From positions 3,484,441 to 3,548,440 of the forward strand of contig NC_043743.1 in NCBI RefSeq assembly GCF_004337985.1: DNA of 64,000 bases, given 5' to 3'. Within the stretch, counting starts at the first letter, position 1, and the number at the start of each line of letters is the position of its first letter. The notes beneath the pieces were generated by a model, which worked only from the letters and a program-made list of their open reading frames with translations, searched no databases and was not told the DNA's origin. Of the stretch, positions 1-11,436 are shown one piece after another. Made by a program: the position numbers and the translations under genes. The DNA comes from Pyricularia pennisetigena. Lineage: Eukaryota > Ascomycota > Sordariomycetes > Magnaporthales > Pyriculariaceae.

Positions 1-549
1 CTCCCTCGAGGCCGCCCGCGACTCCAAGTCTCCCATCATCCTGCAAATGTCACAAGGTGGTGCCGCCTACTTCGCCGGCAAGGGTGTTTCCAACACCAAC
101 CAGGAGGCCTCGATCGCTGGTGCAGTTGCCGCCGCCCACTTCATCCGCTCGATTGCTCCCATCTACGGCGTCCCGGTCGTCCTGCACACCGACCACTGCG
201 CCAAGAAACTCCTCCCGTGGCTCGACGGCATGCTCGATGCCGACGAGGCTTTCTTCAAGGAGAACGGTATCCCTCTGTTCAGCTCGCACATGATCGACCT
301 GTCGGAGGAGCCCCGTGACTGGAACATCGAGACAACTGCCAAGTACCTCAAGCGTGCTGCCCCCATGAAGCAGTGGCTCGAGATGGAGATCGGCCTGACC
401 GGTGGTGAGGAGGATGTAAGTGTATATCTGGCCAGCTTTGCTGGTCACTCGTCTCTAGCGAACTGGCGGTAAAGTATGTGTAGTTGTCTGGTAAAGCACC
501 GCGAAGCTAACTCAACTTGTCGCCGCCAATAGGGTGTCAACAACGAGGA

Positions 550-589
<40 letters not shown>

Positions 590-1126
590 CTTGCTATCCA
601 CCAGGCTCTGAGCCCCATCTCCAAGTACTTCTCCATCGCCGCAGGCTTCGGCAACGTCCACGGAGTGTACAAGCCCGGCAACGTGCGTCTTCACCCTGAG
701 CTGCTTGACAAGCACCAGAAGTACGTCATTGAGAAGCTCGGCTGCAAGGAGGAGAAGCCTAGTAAGTTCCATTCAGCCCAATCCTCCATGAACATTTTGA
801 TCAAAAAGCTTACCAGACTTCCAGTCTTCTTTGTCTTCCACGGTGGCTCCGGCTCCGGAGACGCCGAGTTCCAGGAGGCCATCAGCTACGGTGTCGTCAA
901 GGTCAACCTCGACACTGACCTTCAGTGGGCCTACCTGTGCGGTATCCGTGACTATGTCACCAGCAAGATCGAGTACCTTAACTCCCAGGTCGGCAACCCT
1001 GATGGTGAAGATAAGCCCAACAAGAAGTACTACGACCCCCGCGTCTGGGTTCGTGAGGGTGAGAAGACCATGAAGGCCCGCGTCCAGCAGGCTCTGAAGG
1101 TCTTCAACACCGAGAACACCATCTAA
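1..1126 (+). CDS. FBA1: Class II fructose-bisphosphate aldolase (5' partial)
   Basis: Cytosolic zinc-dependent aldolase of glycolysis and gluconeogenesis, cleaving fructose-1,6-bisphosphate to dihydroxyacetone phosphate and glyceraldehyde-3-phosphate. The gene runs off the left edge; the frame is open from base 2. Exons: 1-415, 533-761, 825-1126 (introns of 117 and 63 nt, GTAAGT donors). Visible family signatures are the zinc-site HTDHC segment, the GGEEDGVNNE segment that is restored exactly across the first splice, the FHGGSGSG phosphate-binding loop and the VKVNLDTDLQWAY segment. The C-terminus (NTENTI) is intact, so only the N-terminal part, roughly a quarter, is missing. The 3' flank has AATAAAA-like polyadenylation sequence near 1356-1370. 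Codon use is typical of a highly expressed gene (strong C-ending preference). Identification is very secure. Confidence 0.97.
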
Positions 1127-4015
1127 GTTCCCAAGAAACCTATGAATTGATGCTCGTAATGATGGATTTGTCTCGCGACACAGGCTTGTTTCTTTGGAAT
1201 GTTGCCAGTTTCGCATGTATTTTCAAGGGATCTCTGGATTGACTAGGAATGGTTCGGTGTGTGGCGCAAAAGAGAAAGTGGGTCTTGCGGCGGGTGTCGC
1301 TGGTTAAACAGCCTTAAATAGGTCGTAAATTTAGACCTCTGATGAAAGATCAATCAATAAAAATAAAAAAAATTATAATCGATTGTTTTGTTGAATCACT
1401 TGAGTTCTGATTCGTTGTTGATCATTTCAGTCCTCAGATGTCCAGAAATTGACAGTCTATATTAATGTATCGGGACTGGCGACAGCACCATGAAGTAGAA
1501 AGCAACCTACAGCAGGCGGCGTTAAAAGAACCACTGCTCATATATCCTGGGACGACCGTCTTCTAACACAGCCTCGGCATCTTGTCGGTCGATGGAATCC
1601 ATCGGAACACTCCTTTGATGTTGGGCCAGAGGATGTTCGTTGCATTGTTGTGTCTGCCCGAGCATCTCGACATATTCGCATCATGTGATTGCCTGGCGGC
1701 AGGAGGAGTCCACTGGAAAACTGAACCCCTACAGTAGAACACCCATCCTCAGAAAGCTGAAGTGTTCTTGTTGCCTGGAGGGACCAGCGTAAAATCAAGG
1801 TATCACCATGGGTACCTGACAGTGTCAAGGGTAGCAGAGAACTTTGTTTTGCAGATTCATGGGGAAAAGTGAGAGGTTCTGATTCAGTTCCTTGCATTAG
1901 TCTCAACAAGCCACTAACGGCTGCACCCTGTTGAGTTAATGTTTTCGACTTAGTGTTCCCGGGCTTGAGGCGTTTGTCCGGAATAGAGATCTGCTAAATC
2001 GGAGCTTATTCTGGGGCAGGGGCCGGGCCCCTTGTGGTAGGTGGCCTACCTCCAGGAAAGTCATCTCAAGCGAGTTCACCCTCACGGCTTGTGTGAGACT
2101 GTGAGTTATGAGCGAGGCTGGCTTCAGATGGCTCTGCAGTTATCCGAATGTTAGCATGTTCAAAGCCTGCGCTGGCGAAATGGAACGGGGTCGAGGGATG
2201 CGAAATCAATTGAATGCACAGCTCGATAAAAGGGCTAACAGGGAAGGTTTCATGTGATGAGAGCAATCCGAGAAGGGGGCGCATGGGTTAGACCATATGG
2301 ACAATGATAGATGTCAAGAGGTACCTTACGGAGAAGAAGAACCAGAGCAAGGTAAAACGAGAAGAAGAATCGAATGGTAAAGTTGACAATGGAGAAATTT
2401 CAACTAACAGAATTGCTGGCGCGCTCGAGCAAGTCCAAGGCCGACGCAAGACGTGAAATATCTCGAGGAGATTGTTTTAATCAATTGAGATCGAGGGCCT
2501 CGAACACCATTGAGCTGGTCACTGCGGCGTCGCGGCGAATAGGCTTTTGGGGCATAAAATCAGCCTTTTTCTCGATTCTGAGGTGCCTCGAGCGCTAAAA
2601 GGCAGATTTACAACTTATAATAGCAGTGACTGAAAGTGATTTTGGCCGAGGTATCTGGTGACAAGATCTTGATGGGCTATCAGCAGTCCATGCCTAAGAT
2701 TGGGAATCCAACCTCGAAGCCGTCGTCGTCTGGATCTCGACAGGGTTTGAATTTCGTGGGCTTCAAGAAAGAATCAAAATATCGTCTATATATGAAACAA
2801 GAAGGTAAAGCCCGCTTGGTCGAGGAAGACGGTGAAAGCTTGTCGTTGACGTGGTGAAGCTTCAAGTTCCGACAAGCCAGTGTGGCGTTTGTTTGGTCAG
2901 AGACTCAGAGTCCCCCCGTCACCAACAATAACGATGCAATCGGGAAAAAAATAACGCGTTTTTGTGGCCCACAAACCCTCGTCACAGGATAAATGTTTGC
3001 TGACGTGTAGGGTGTATGTAGCAGACGGCCTGGCTTGGTTTACAGGAGGGGCAAGAAGGAGGATTGGTGGCACGAATCCAGGCGAGTGGGCCTTTTTCAG
3101 TCCATCGAACAACCGGACTGGATTTCCATCAAGTCCTGCCTTCCAAAAACATCCAAGCTCAGAGTCCGTCATGACTGTGCCCGGCTGGTGCGCCTCTGTG
3201 GCTGGAGGGACTGGAGTTCCTCGTTATCCTCGGCACCAGGCCCTTTCGGCATTGGATGCCTTCTGTGCTCTGCTCAAAAGTTGTTCACATTGTCTTTTTG
3301 AATTTCTTCCTTTTTTTTTCTGTAGCTTATATCAAGGCAGTCGCAATATTCACAGTTTGATAACACAAGTGTATTGTTGCCAGTTCGTGTTTTCAAACAT
3401 GATCTAGTAGGACCTACCTCCCCTTGCTTCTCAAGAGGTAATTAATATTTAAAAAGGGTCCCCCTAGACATTGCCCGTTTGAAGACCCAGTGTTTCCGTG
3501 GAGAAGCCAGAGATGCTTCTGGAGGTACAACTAATACTCCTCTATAATGTCCTTCCGGCTGCAAAACTCTGTTTCAACTTGATAACTCATCAACAGAGCG
3601 ATATATGCTTTGCTTCCAGTTTTCTTGAAAGTGCCAATTTGTTTTTATTTTTGAGCTAGAAATGCTTGTGTTTTCTAGAGCTAGTGTCAAGTGAGCCTGG
3701 CGTAATCCAGTTCTGCAAGCCAAAAATATAGCCTTCTCATGCCAATCCAGAGTCCCGTATGGGTGCTGCACCTCCAAATTCCATCGTAATCAAGGGAATG
3801 TCGTGGCCCAAGTAGCGCTTTTTTTTCCAAATTCAAACATTGCTTTTCCATTCATCGGACGAAACATAAAAGGATTGTAATTGCTTTTTGTTTTGTTCTT
3901 TTTTCTAGCCGCGCCCTGAACAGGCCTCAAGCCAACTCGAGCGGGACTCGCTCAACATCTTGAGACATTTCAAGGCATGGGACTTCCTGAGAGGATCAGG
4001 AGCCTTGCCCACACC
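1127..4015. other. Intergenic spacer without supported gene
   Basis: About 2.9 kb between the convergent 3' ends of the aldolase and the secreted-protein gene at 4016-4659. It holds only unconvincing short open frames (123 aa on the minus strand at 1538-1909, 147 aa on the plus strand at 2964-3407). Neither shows a recognisable domain or a clean splice structure. No repeat family was recognised. Confidence 0.6.
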
Positions 4016-4659
4016 TCAAATACGGGTCACAGTCAAAGTAGCTGTTTCTACACTTGTCGAGACCACGGTGGTGATCGTCGGCGACGACGTGATAGTGCCT
4101 GTCGAGACTGTCAAGGTGGTGGTGGTGGTGGGATCCAGGGTGGTCGTGCTCCCAGTGACGCCCATGCACGCGCAAGCAGAAATGTAAGCCGAAGGGTTAC
4201 AGATGATCGCGTAGGCCGGAAGAACACTCGGGGTTACGGTGGCGCGGCGGACCAGACGTCCCGGCTGTCCAAGGGTGGTTATGGCCGTGGCCGTGGTCAA
4301 TGTCGTAGTCGAAAAGGTCGTAGGAATGGTGGTGGTGACGGAAGTGGAGGTTGACGAAATTTCAGTTCTATGTTTTGATTTTTCATGTTAGTTCACCGCT
4401 CGAATAGGCCACCGACAACCCATTCGGCAGGTTGGTAGGTGGTAAATCTTGTAGGAACCTACACTGTCGACTGGACGGTGGTCAGCAAGAAGCTGGAGCA
4501 GTCGGCGCTTCTCTCGGCCATGGGCGGGGTGTTGCCGGGACCCGCGACCACGATGCCACAAACGGAGAATCCGCAAGGGAACAGCCCAGGAAGAAACTGA
4601 GCGCTGGCGGCGTGCGACGACGACAGCGCAAAGAGAGAGGCGAGAATGGCGAACTGCAT
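4016..4659 (-). CDS. Small secreted Ser/Thr-rich protein with fungal Cys motif
   Basis: Putative secreted wall-associated or matrix protein, function unknown. Start at 4659 chosen because it opens a signal peptide (MQFAILASLFALSSSHAASA). Exons: 4463-4659 and 4016-4367; the intron has a GTAGGT donor, a CTAAC branch point and a TAG acceptor, and the joined frame gives 182 aa. The N-terminal half has a FPCGFSVCG segment and a DCSSFL segment; after a Thr-rich linker comes AYAIICNPSAYISACACMG, which resembles the 'ASACxxxxRYSSACSC' motif recurrent in fungal secreted Ser/Thr-rich proteins (family recall). The C-terminus is a Thr/Ser/Val-rich tail. It is arranged head-to-head with the larger mucin-like gene at 6916. 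A further 3' exon cannot be excluded. Confidence 0.72.
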
Positions 4660-6915
4660 CTTGAACGAGAAGTTTGAAGTTGGGATTTTCTTTTTGGTTT
4701 GAACTGAATATGTAGCTCTAGTAAGAGGACTCTGGATCTGGCACGCTGGCTGATACAAACGGGAGATTGGGAGACTTGGACTGGGTTGGCAAGATCATTT
4801 TATATTCCTCTTCAAATAGCCCGGATCTATACTGAAGTTCTTTTGTTGCCAGCTTAGTGATCATCAGTTTCAACCCGATGCCTTCAAGATGCCATGAGTG
4901 CAAACTCGTGGCAATACGCACCGAGCCATTTCTCGCGAGGGATTAGCATTCGACAGCTTGTAGCCCCGCTGAGATGCACTGCAAATACTGATCATGATAA
5001 TTGTTGACTATGTTTGCCTTATATTCTAGATAGTGTCTTGCTTCTAGTGCGAGCCAGAGCAACGGGAGGCGTGGGTGCCAGCTTCTAGTTTCTCGGCAAT
5101 AAAACAAGCTAAGATTCTAGCAGCGCTTCGGATGTCGTCATGTATCTAATTATAAGTGCGTTGACGACCTCAACCTGATCCACGCTATTATCCTAAGCTA
5201 AATGCGTGGAGGCATGTCTCGTTCAGCTCAGAACAAGCCTTGAAGCAACACGTCTCCACATGCTCCGAGTTGTTTCCAATGCAGCCTTAGGGAAAGAAGG
5301 CCAAGGCTCTTCCCTTCTCGGAGCATGTTCCACTTGCAGCTTGCTGCCTTAAGTCCTAAAACCCGGGAGGAGCTTATCTGCTCCGCGTGGCTCAAGTGAA
5401 GACCTTCAGCCGCACATGGCTGCCACGCTGTACTAGCCCGACACACTAAACTATCCACACTTTGCTATCGTGTGCTTTCTGAAGCTCTACCAGGTCTTGA
5501 ACACTAGAACCAGATGCGATCACCCTGCCTCTATCGTGTCTTGTGGACTTGTGCGAAGGGCGGATCGATCGGATCGATCACAGTAAATCACATTCGGATA
5601 AGACTGCGCAGACCTAATCATTCTTCATGTAGACGAGAGATTTATGGGCTCATGGCGTTCCTTCTTCCCCGGCATCACTTGGTTGTTCGCTTGGATTTCC
5701 GACTAACAGGTATACGCCATGCGGGCAGCTCTGGTATTATGAAGCCGCATCCAACTTGTGCGTCAGTTTCACGCCTTGCCAGGTCCCAAGGAGCCGTGCA
5801 AAATTCAAACGTAATTTCGGTCTTTGTGGAGATGGCTGAGCTCTACTTGTAAGTGATTACAAATAAGGATGCCCCTGGTTCCATAGTGAGTTCAAACGGT
5901 GATGCTGTGCGTGGATCAACTGAGTTAAAACGCATTAGAGCCTAGTCTGAATAGTTAGTCTTGGTAATTTAGAACTAAGCCCAGAAATAGTCTAGTCCTA
6001 GCCCAGTCAAAATCCCCTCGGGTAATATCCATAATCCATTCGGGGACTAAATCGGCAATCTTGAGCTTTGTAGCATCGTATGCGAGTGGAATCTCTAGAG
6101 TCTAGACTAATTTCTCGTGCGTCGATGCTAAGTAGATTGGATCTCATGTCCTGACAGAAGTGAGCGTCTGCCTACATTGACTTGTGCAGGTACGCTTGTA
6201 TAGTTTGACCGGCTGTATCGATAACATGATGGGAACTAAACCTTTACGGAAACCCGCGTTCAGTGAGTGCCTAAATACCTAGGACAGATCTAAGACTAAG
6301 AGGCAGTTCAGGGGGCGATGAAGGCGGAATACAGTAAGACAGCCCCGCCCGAGTCCAAGTCTCACCAATCATCAACCTCAAAGATGCACAGCCGATTCCA
6401 TCCCCGGCGGTAATATTTATGTTGTCAGCGACTTTTGAGGAAATTTACGGGTCCCCACCCTTGCCCAGTGAAGCATCTTCTCCAATTCTAGAACTCCCTG
6501 CCAGGCAGCGGCCCGCCAGCCCACATCGGCTGCTGTGTGGTGCCCTGCTGACTGTCGACTTACTGCAACAACCACCGAATCGGGAACATCAACCTGAGCC
6601 TTGTACTTGGCGCTCACTATTTGCGACAAAATGACCCGAGTTTTTGTATTGCTGCAAAACTTAAGTACTTGGCGATGCCCTCTTGGATTGCCATGAACAA
6701 CAATGATTTCTCTACGAAATAGCAAGCCTCGATTTTGTTGGAAGGCATCGCAACACCAAAACGCAAAGAACTTGGCACGTTTTCCCATCACGTTCAGTTT
6801 TGGAGTGCACCGCGTTTCTTGATGAGCCCTGACCCCTTTGTGGTTTGAGAATAGCTAATTACTGCTAGTCTAGTCTAGACAGAGAATATAACGTAAAGTT
6901 CTAGGAACAGTCACG
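4660..6915. other. Divergent promoter region between two secreted-protein genes
   Basis: About 2.3 kb between the start codons of the genes at 4016-4659 (minus) and 6916-9034 (plus), so it should contain both promoters. It has a perfect 11-bp inverted repeat (5258-5268 / 5318-5328) and many CTAG-containing short motifs between 5930 and 6300. No credible coding sequence was found. Confidence 0.5.
5258..5328. repeat. Inverted repeat, 11-bp perfect arms
   Basis: Arms ACATGCTCCGA (5258-5268) and TCGGAGCATGT (5318-5328) are exact reverse complements separated by 49 nt. The loop contains a second, shorter complementary pair (AGCCTT / AAGGCT), and similarity continues imperfectly outside the arms. 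It could be a hairpin, a short MITE relic or a pair of transcription-factor sites. Confidence 0.55.
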
Positions 6916-9034
6916 ATGAGGGCCTATGTCCTTCTGGCATCCATTCTGGCCATCCGCCAAGTTGGCGCCGATGCTTGTGTACGTTCAAGACAACTCGGTC
7001 GTTCAATTTATTCACTTTGATTGGTGGGCAGATGACAGTAAAGCTGATGCAGTATTTTCATTACAGGCACATGATGGCTGCTTCAAGCAGATGCTGGAGA
7101 AGGCCGACACGGCCACACCACTGTGCGCAAAGCTCGTCCCCGGGAATTTTCGAGACCCCGTTCAGATCCCGGCCGAGCTGGCAGGCTGCGGAGAGAACTT
7201 GGAAATCGTGAGGTTGGCCTGCTTGTGCCTGACGAACCGCAAGATTCAATCCAGGAGCACCAACTCCACGTCCAGCAGCTCCACGGCTAGTTCGAGTGCA
7301 GCCAACACAACTCCAGCGTCTACGATCACTAGCACAACTACGACCTCCCAAACTCAGTCCCAAAGCTCTTCGTCAAGCTCGAGCTCTTTACAAACACCAA
7401 CGTCTACTCCCAGCTCGATCACCACCAGCACAGGCACAACATCCTCTAGCTTTACTTCTAGCACTCCACCTAGCTCTCCGCCCATCCTGCCAGTATCTGT
7501 AACAACAAGCTCCACTACGACCCCGGCATCTGTATCGGCTACTACAACTTCCAGCTCATCGTCTACTTCAACATCAACCTCAACTTCGTCTTTATCAACG
7601 TCGACCACAGCGTCAGAAACCAGATCTACCAGCAGCTTCGGGACGACCTCAACAACAACAGCTGCTCCGCAAACAACAAACGGACCGAGCGCCTCAACGC
7701 ACTGGATCACCTCCACAATCGTCAGGACAGAGTATTTGACCATGACTTTGTGTCCCAGGGAAAGCCCGGCTTGTCCCTACGGATCACGGTCTGTGTCTGT
7801 TATTACCAAGGAGGTGCCGATAACAACTACAATCATTCCGGTCACTGATGGCGGTAGCACAACCTCAACAAGCTCTCAAACAACCACAGCCACACCGACT
7901 TCTGGCTCATCTTCAAGCACCTCCTCCACTTCTTCAAGCACATCTACCTCTTCCAGCAGCAGCTCCAGCTCATCTTCGACAACCACCTCTTCTTCTTCTT
8001 CTTCCACAATGACCTATTCAATGACAACCACCTCCTCAGCTAGCATCTCCTCAACTACCTCAACCATCTTCACCACACAAATCAGCACGACCACTATATG
8101 TCCTTCAAACAAGATGGACTGTTCTTCAATTGAAAAAAAGACCATGACAGTCACATCAACGTACGCTGTCGGGACCAACATCGCACCCATCACCAGCACG
8201 TGAGTTCTTTTGTGAAGCCCCATCTGGCCTGTCTACAAATCTTATACATTCTTCACCAATACTTCCTCTCGGACTCACGTTTATTCGATGCTTAACCCCG
8301 GATTTCTTTTGCATCTGGCCGTGTCTGCCTTATCTAACGCAATATTTGCCAGATCCACTACGAATGCTCCCTCCTCCAGCTCTACCTCGTCCGCTTCAGT
8401 GTCGTCTAGCACCTCTACGATCTACACAACAAGAGCAACCACCATAGTTGCCTGCCCAACAACAAAGGAGGACTGTTCATGGGACGAGAGAAAGCCCACG
8501 GTAGTGACCACCACAGCTGCAATCTCTACCACAGTCGTCCCGGCAACGACCAGCGCTCCGCCGGAACCCACGACCTCGACGGGAACCGCCAGTGGCACCA
8601 CCACCTCGTCTCCTCAGCCTACGATCACTAGCAGTACTTCAACGATATACTCGACTTCGGTGAGCAAGATAACCATCTGTCCTTCAAGCCAGTCGAGCTG
8701 TTCCGATTGGCAGCAGACCACGAGCTCCTTGACCACATCGTACGCCGTCAGCACTACTGTCGTACAAGTGACCAAGGGTGATGCAGTACATCACGACCCT
8801 ACAGCGACTACGTTTACGATGAGCCCCTCAGCGACACCGACGGCGTCTAATGGCGACAACGGCAACACCCCTAACAACAATAACAACAGTAACGGTGACG
8901 GTATCAAGAGCCCAGACAATAAGAATGCTTCTGCGAGAGTCATCGTCAACGTCGGCGTCGCAGTTGGCATCGTCCTGGCTACGACATTGTTTCTGGTGAC
9001 TTCGACCTGCTTATCCTTTATATTAGCATGCTAA
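6916..9034 (+). CDS. Mucin-like Ser/Thr-rich cell-surface protein with four CP-type repeats
   Basis: Putative secreted, heavily O-glycosylated surface protein; molecular function unknown. The start at 6916 gives a signal peptide (MRAYVLLASILAIRQVGADA). Exons: 6916-6978, 7067-8199, 8353-9034; the frame closes to 625 aa. An N-terminal Cys module (about residues 21-85) ends in RLACLCL and looks like the small Cys domain at the head of many fungal Ser/Thr-rich proteins; it is not a canonical CFEM domain. Long Ser/Thr tracts follow, interspersed with four degenerate units of about 45 residues near residues 235, 353, 419 and 492 (pattern: TIYxT, T(I/L)CP, C, then TxYAVxTTVVPVT-like). The C-terminus has an Asn-rich stretch and a hydrophobic segment (about residues 594-625), which could be a GPI signal or a single membrane span. 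Intron 2 falls between repeats 2 and 3. Confidence 0.78.
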
Positions 9035-9548
9035 GTCCTTCTTTTTTTTATTTATTCATGTTTCCCCATTTTCCCCTTTCTTTTGATCCCGCTTTTTTTA
9101 CGTTTTGTCATTTTCTTTTTTTTTCATTGTATGTATTCATTTCTTTTTATGATACCCCCAGGGCCTTCTGGGCTTGCTTTCTCTATAGCGTGCAGTTTCA
9201 ACAGCTTGGCTATGGCCCTTGCAAGACGTTCATGGTTTATGGTTTGAAGGCGTTCATGATTGGCTATGTTTTCTTGGTAGTCTTGGACTTTTTTTACAGG
9301 CATTACACAAGCAATAGCAGCTGCTACCTTTTCATATTTTTCCTTGTCTTCTGTTAATTTTCTTCAAGTTGATCAGTGACGTTAGCTTTTCTCGGAAGTA
9401 CGGGTACCTGTATTCTTTGGCTATCACTAACAACAGATCATGTTTAATGCCAGCGAAACTGACCCAGATATACAATTCACTTGGAGAATACAAAAAAGGC
9501 ACATGGTTTGAGTCTCTGGACCAACTATACTGATATCTACACTGCATC
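9035..9548. other. Convergent 3' spacer, T-rich
   Basis: T-rich sequence between the stop codons of two convergent genes. It presumably holds both 3' UTRs. The 109-aa open frame (9028-9357) is hydrophobic because the DNA is poly-pyrimidine, and is not treated as a gene. Confidence 0.5.
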
Positions 9549-10583
9549 CTAAAAGAACTTGCCCTTCCATGCATCCGCCACTGCCTTTGCAACCAACTTG
9601 TGTATCTCGATGGCAGGGTGGTAGTCATTGAACCACAAACACGACTTGCCTCCCTCGGCTGTCCCAGGGGCACCGTAACAAGAAGCATCGGGCGCTCCAT
9701 AAGAGGTCGGATCGTCGAGCGGGATGTTGAACGCCGGCACCGAGTCAACTATGCGGACATCCGCATCGTCATGCGAGGTCTGCCAGACGGCCAGCTGCGA
9801 GCTTATACTGGTCCTGTAGTACTCGAGCATGGGCACAAGCGTCGCAGACGAGTTGTAGTAAATCATCAGGGGTGATCTCTCAGTGGCTGCGATTTCGTTT
9901 GGTGGCAAGTGTTAGCGGGCAGCAAATAAACAATAAATTTCCTCCGTGGCCAAGTCCCACCTCCTCCCCCACTAAGAAAAAAGAAACTCACGTGGAACGG
10001 TCAAGAGATAAAAGTTGCGAGCGCCAGCCTCGTACAGCGCGTCCAGGCCGTCAAAATACCTCACGGTCACCGCATCCACCACACCCGTCGCGTTGGCCCA
10101 CCAGTGCGAGGCGCCGACGTCGTTGACGCCCATCCAGACCCCAAACAGCGTATCCTCGGCCTTCCAATCGGCCCAGCCGTCGGGCCTCGGCCTCGCGCCC
10201 AGCGTCGCCTCGAACACGGCGACCTGGTCGACGAAGCTGCGCACCGTGGGCGCGTAGGGCGCCACGACGGCCGAGTCGGTCGTGGCCCCGCCGTCGGCAA
10301 AGTTGTACGACAGCACGGGGGCGGCTCCGCCGCTGCCCACGGTCTTCCCCGCCAGCTGGCCCACGTAGTTGAGCCCGCCGCTGGAGGTCCAGCCCGGCAG
10401 CGCCGGGTTGCCGAGCGGGTTCGACGCCGTGGGCTTGCCCAGCGACGCGTCGAAGCCCGTCTGCGAGTACGAGTCGCCAAAGGTCACGAGGTACTGCGGC
10501 GATGGGCAGGGCGCGGCGGCTGCGCTGCCTGTGCTGGTCGCGAGGAAGGCGCTCAAGGCGAGGAAGGCGGCCTTTGACGGCAT
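9549..10583 (-). CDS. Secreted GDSL/SGNH esterase, CE16-like
   Basis: Predicted extracellular acetyl esterase of the SGNH hydrolase superfamily, resembling carbohydrate esterase family 16, which removes acetyl groups from hemicellulose-derived oligosaccharides. Exons: 9992-10583 and 9549-9886 (intron 105 nt, GTGAGT donor), giving 309 aa. Start at 10583 opens a signal peptide (MPSKAAFLALSAFLATSTGS). Catalytic blocks visible: block I TFGDSYS with nucleophile Ser38; the NFADGGATTDS segment as block II; MGVNDVG (residues 151-157) as block III; and NDYHP near the C-terminus with Asp285 and His287 as block V. Length and block order are normal for the family. It is convergent with the mucin-like gene upstream and has its own promoter to the right. 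Confidence 0.88.
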
Positions 10584-11436
10584 GATGGTGCGTGACGACC
10601 CGCGTCTGGCTGGTGAAACGGGCTTTGGGGGTTGTGCTATAAGCTGGCGCCATGCCCGAGAGCGGGTCGTGAAAGTACCCATGGCTGGGAGTACGCAGGT
10701 GGTTTTATGTATATATGGCTCCCTCATGCAAAGCGGGCCCCTCACGTTGGTGGAAAAAATAAAAAAAGGTCACATTTTAGCCGGAAGGGGCCGCATCTGC
10801 CCTTGTTAAGGGGCAACTTGCCTTTTGTTTTTCCTCCAACTGCTCTTATGACACGCACATAGGTAGCAAATATGCACAACTATCACGCCCGAGGAGCGTC
10901 TAAATCTGCAAAACACAAAGGCTAAGTTGGATAAACATGACGAGGCCGATCATGCCCAACTATGCGTCCCGCAAAAAAAAAAAAAAAAAAAAGAACAAAG
11001 AAACGGGCCTTGAAATGCCATTCTACATACTCACCAGGGGTCGAGCTCGGAGGCTGGCTCATCCGTCATTTCCCGGTTGGGGAATTTTTATAGCACCATT
11101 GTTATGTACGCTACGGCCCGTCTTTGATTATTGCCGCAGACAATGTTACGCTAATTCGAGGACCCTATTGTTTTTGTTCTTTTTGGAGAAAATGTCTCCA
11201 AATCGACCAAATATATTTACGAGGCATTCAGGGTCTATGGACCAGAGACAAAGAAATCTGACTGGGGAACTAGTCCAGTCCTGGAAAGTCTATAAGCAGA
11301 GCCGTGACGACGAGCCCTAATGAAGCCGTCGTCAACAGCAGTAATATTCCAACTATGCTAGCCTATTTTATGCCAAACCCTCCATCCGACAGCCTATCAA
11401 GGGAATGTCAAGCATAGCAGAGAATGTTCAGACATC
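10584..11436. other. Intergenic spacer with 20-nt poly(A)
   Basis: Promoter side of the CE16 esterase and 3' side of the next minus-strand gene. It contains an A20 run (10973-10992). No credible coding sequence was seen. Confidence 0.5.

Noticed and set aside
1538..1909. 123-aa minus-strand open frame
   Set aside because: No domain, no signal peptide, ordinary base composition and no splice-linked partner.
2964..3407. 147-aa plus-strand open frame
   Set aside because: No coding bias or domain; it ends in a T-rich artefact-like hydrophobic tail.
9028..9357. 109-aa hydrophobic frame after the mucin-like gene
   Set aside because: Encoded by T-rich 3' UTR sequence; the Phe richness reflects base composition.
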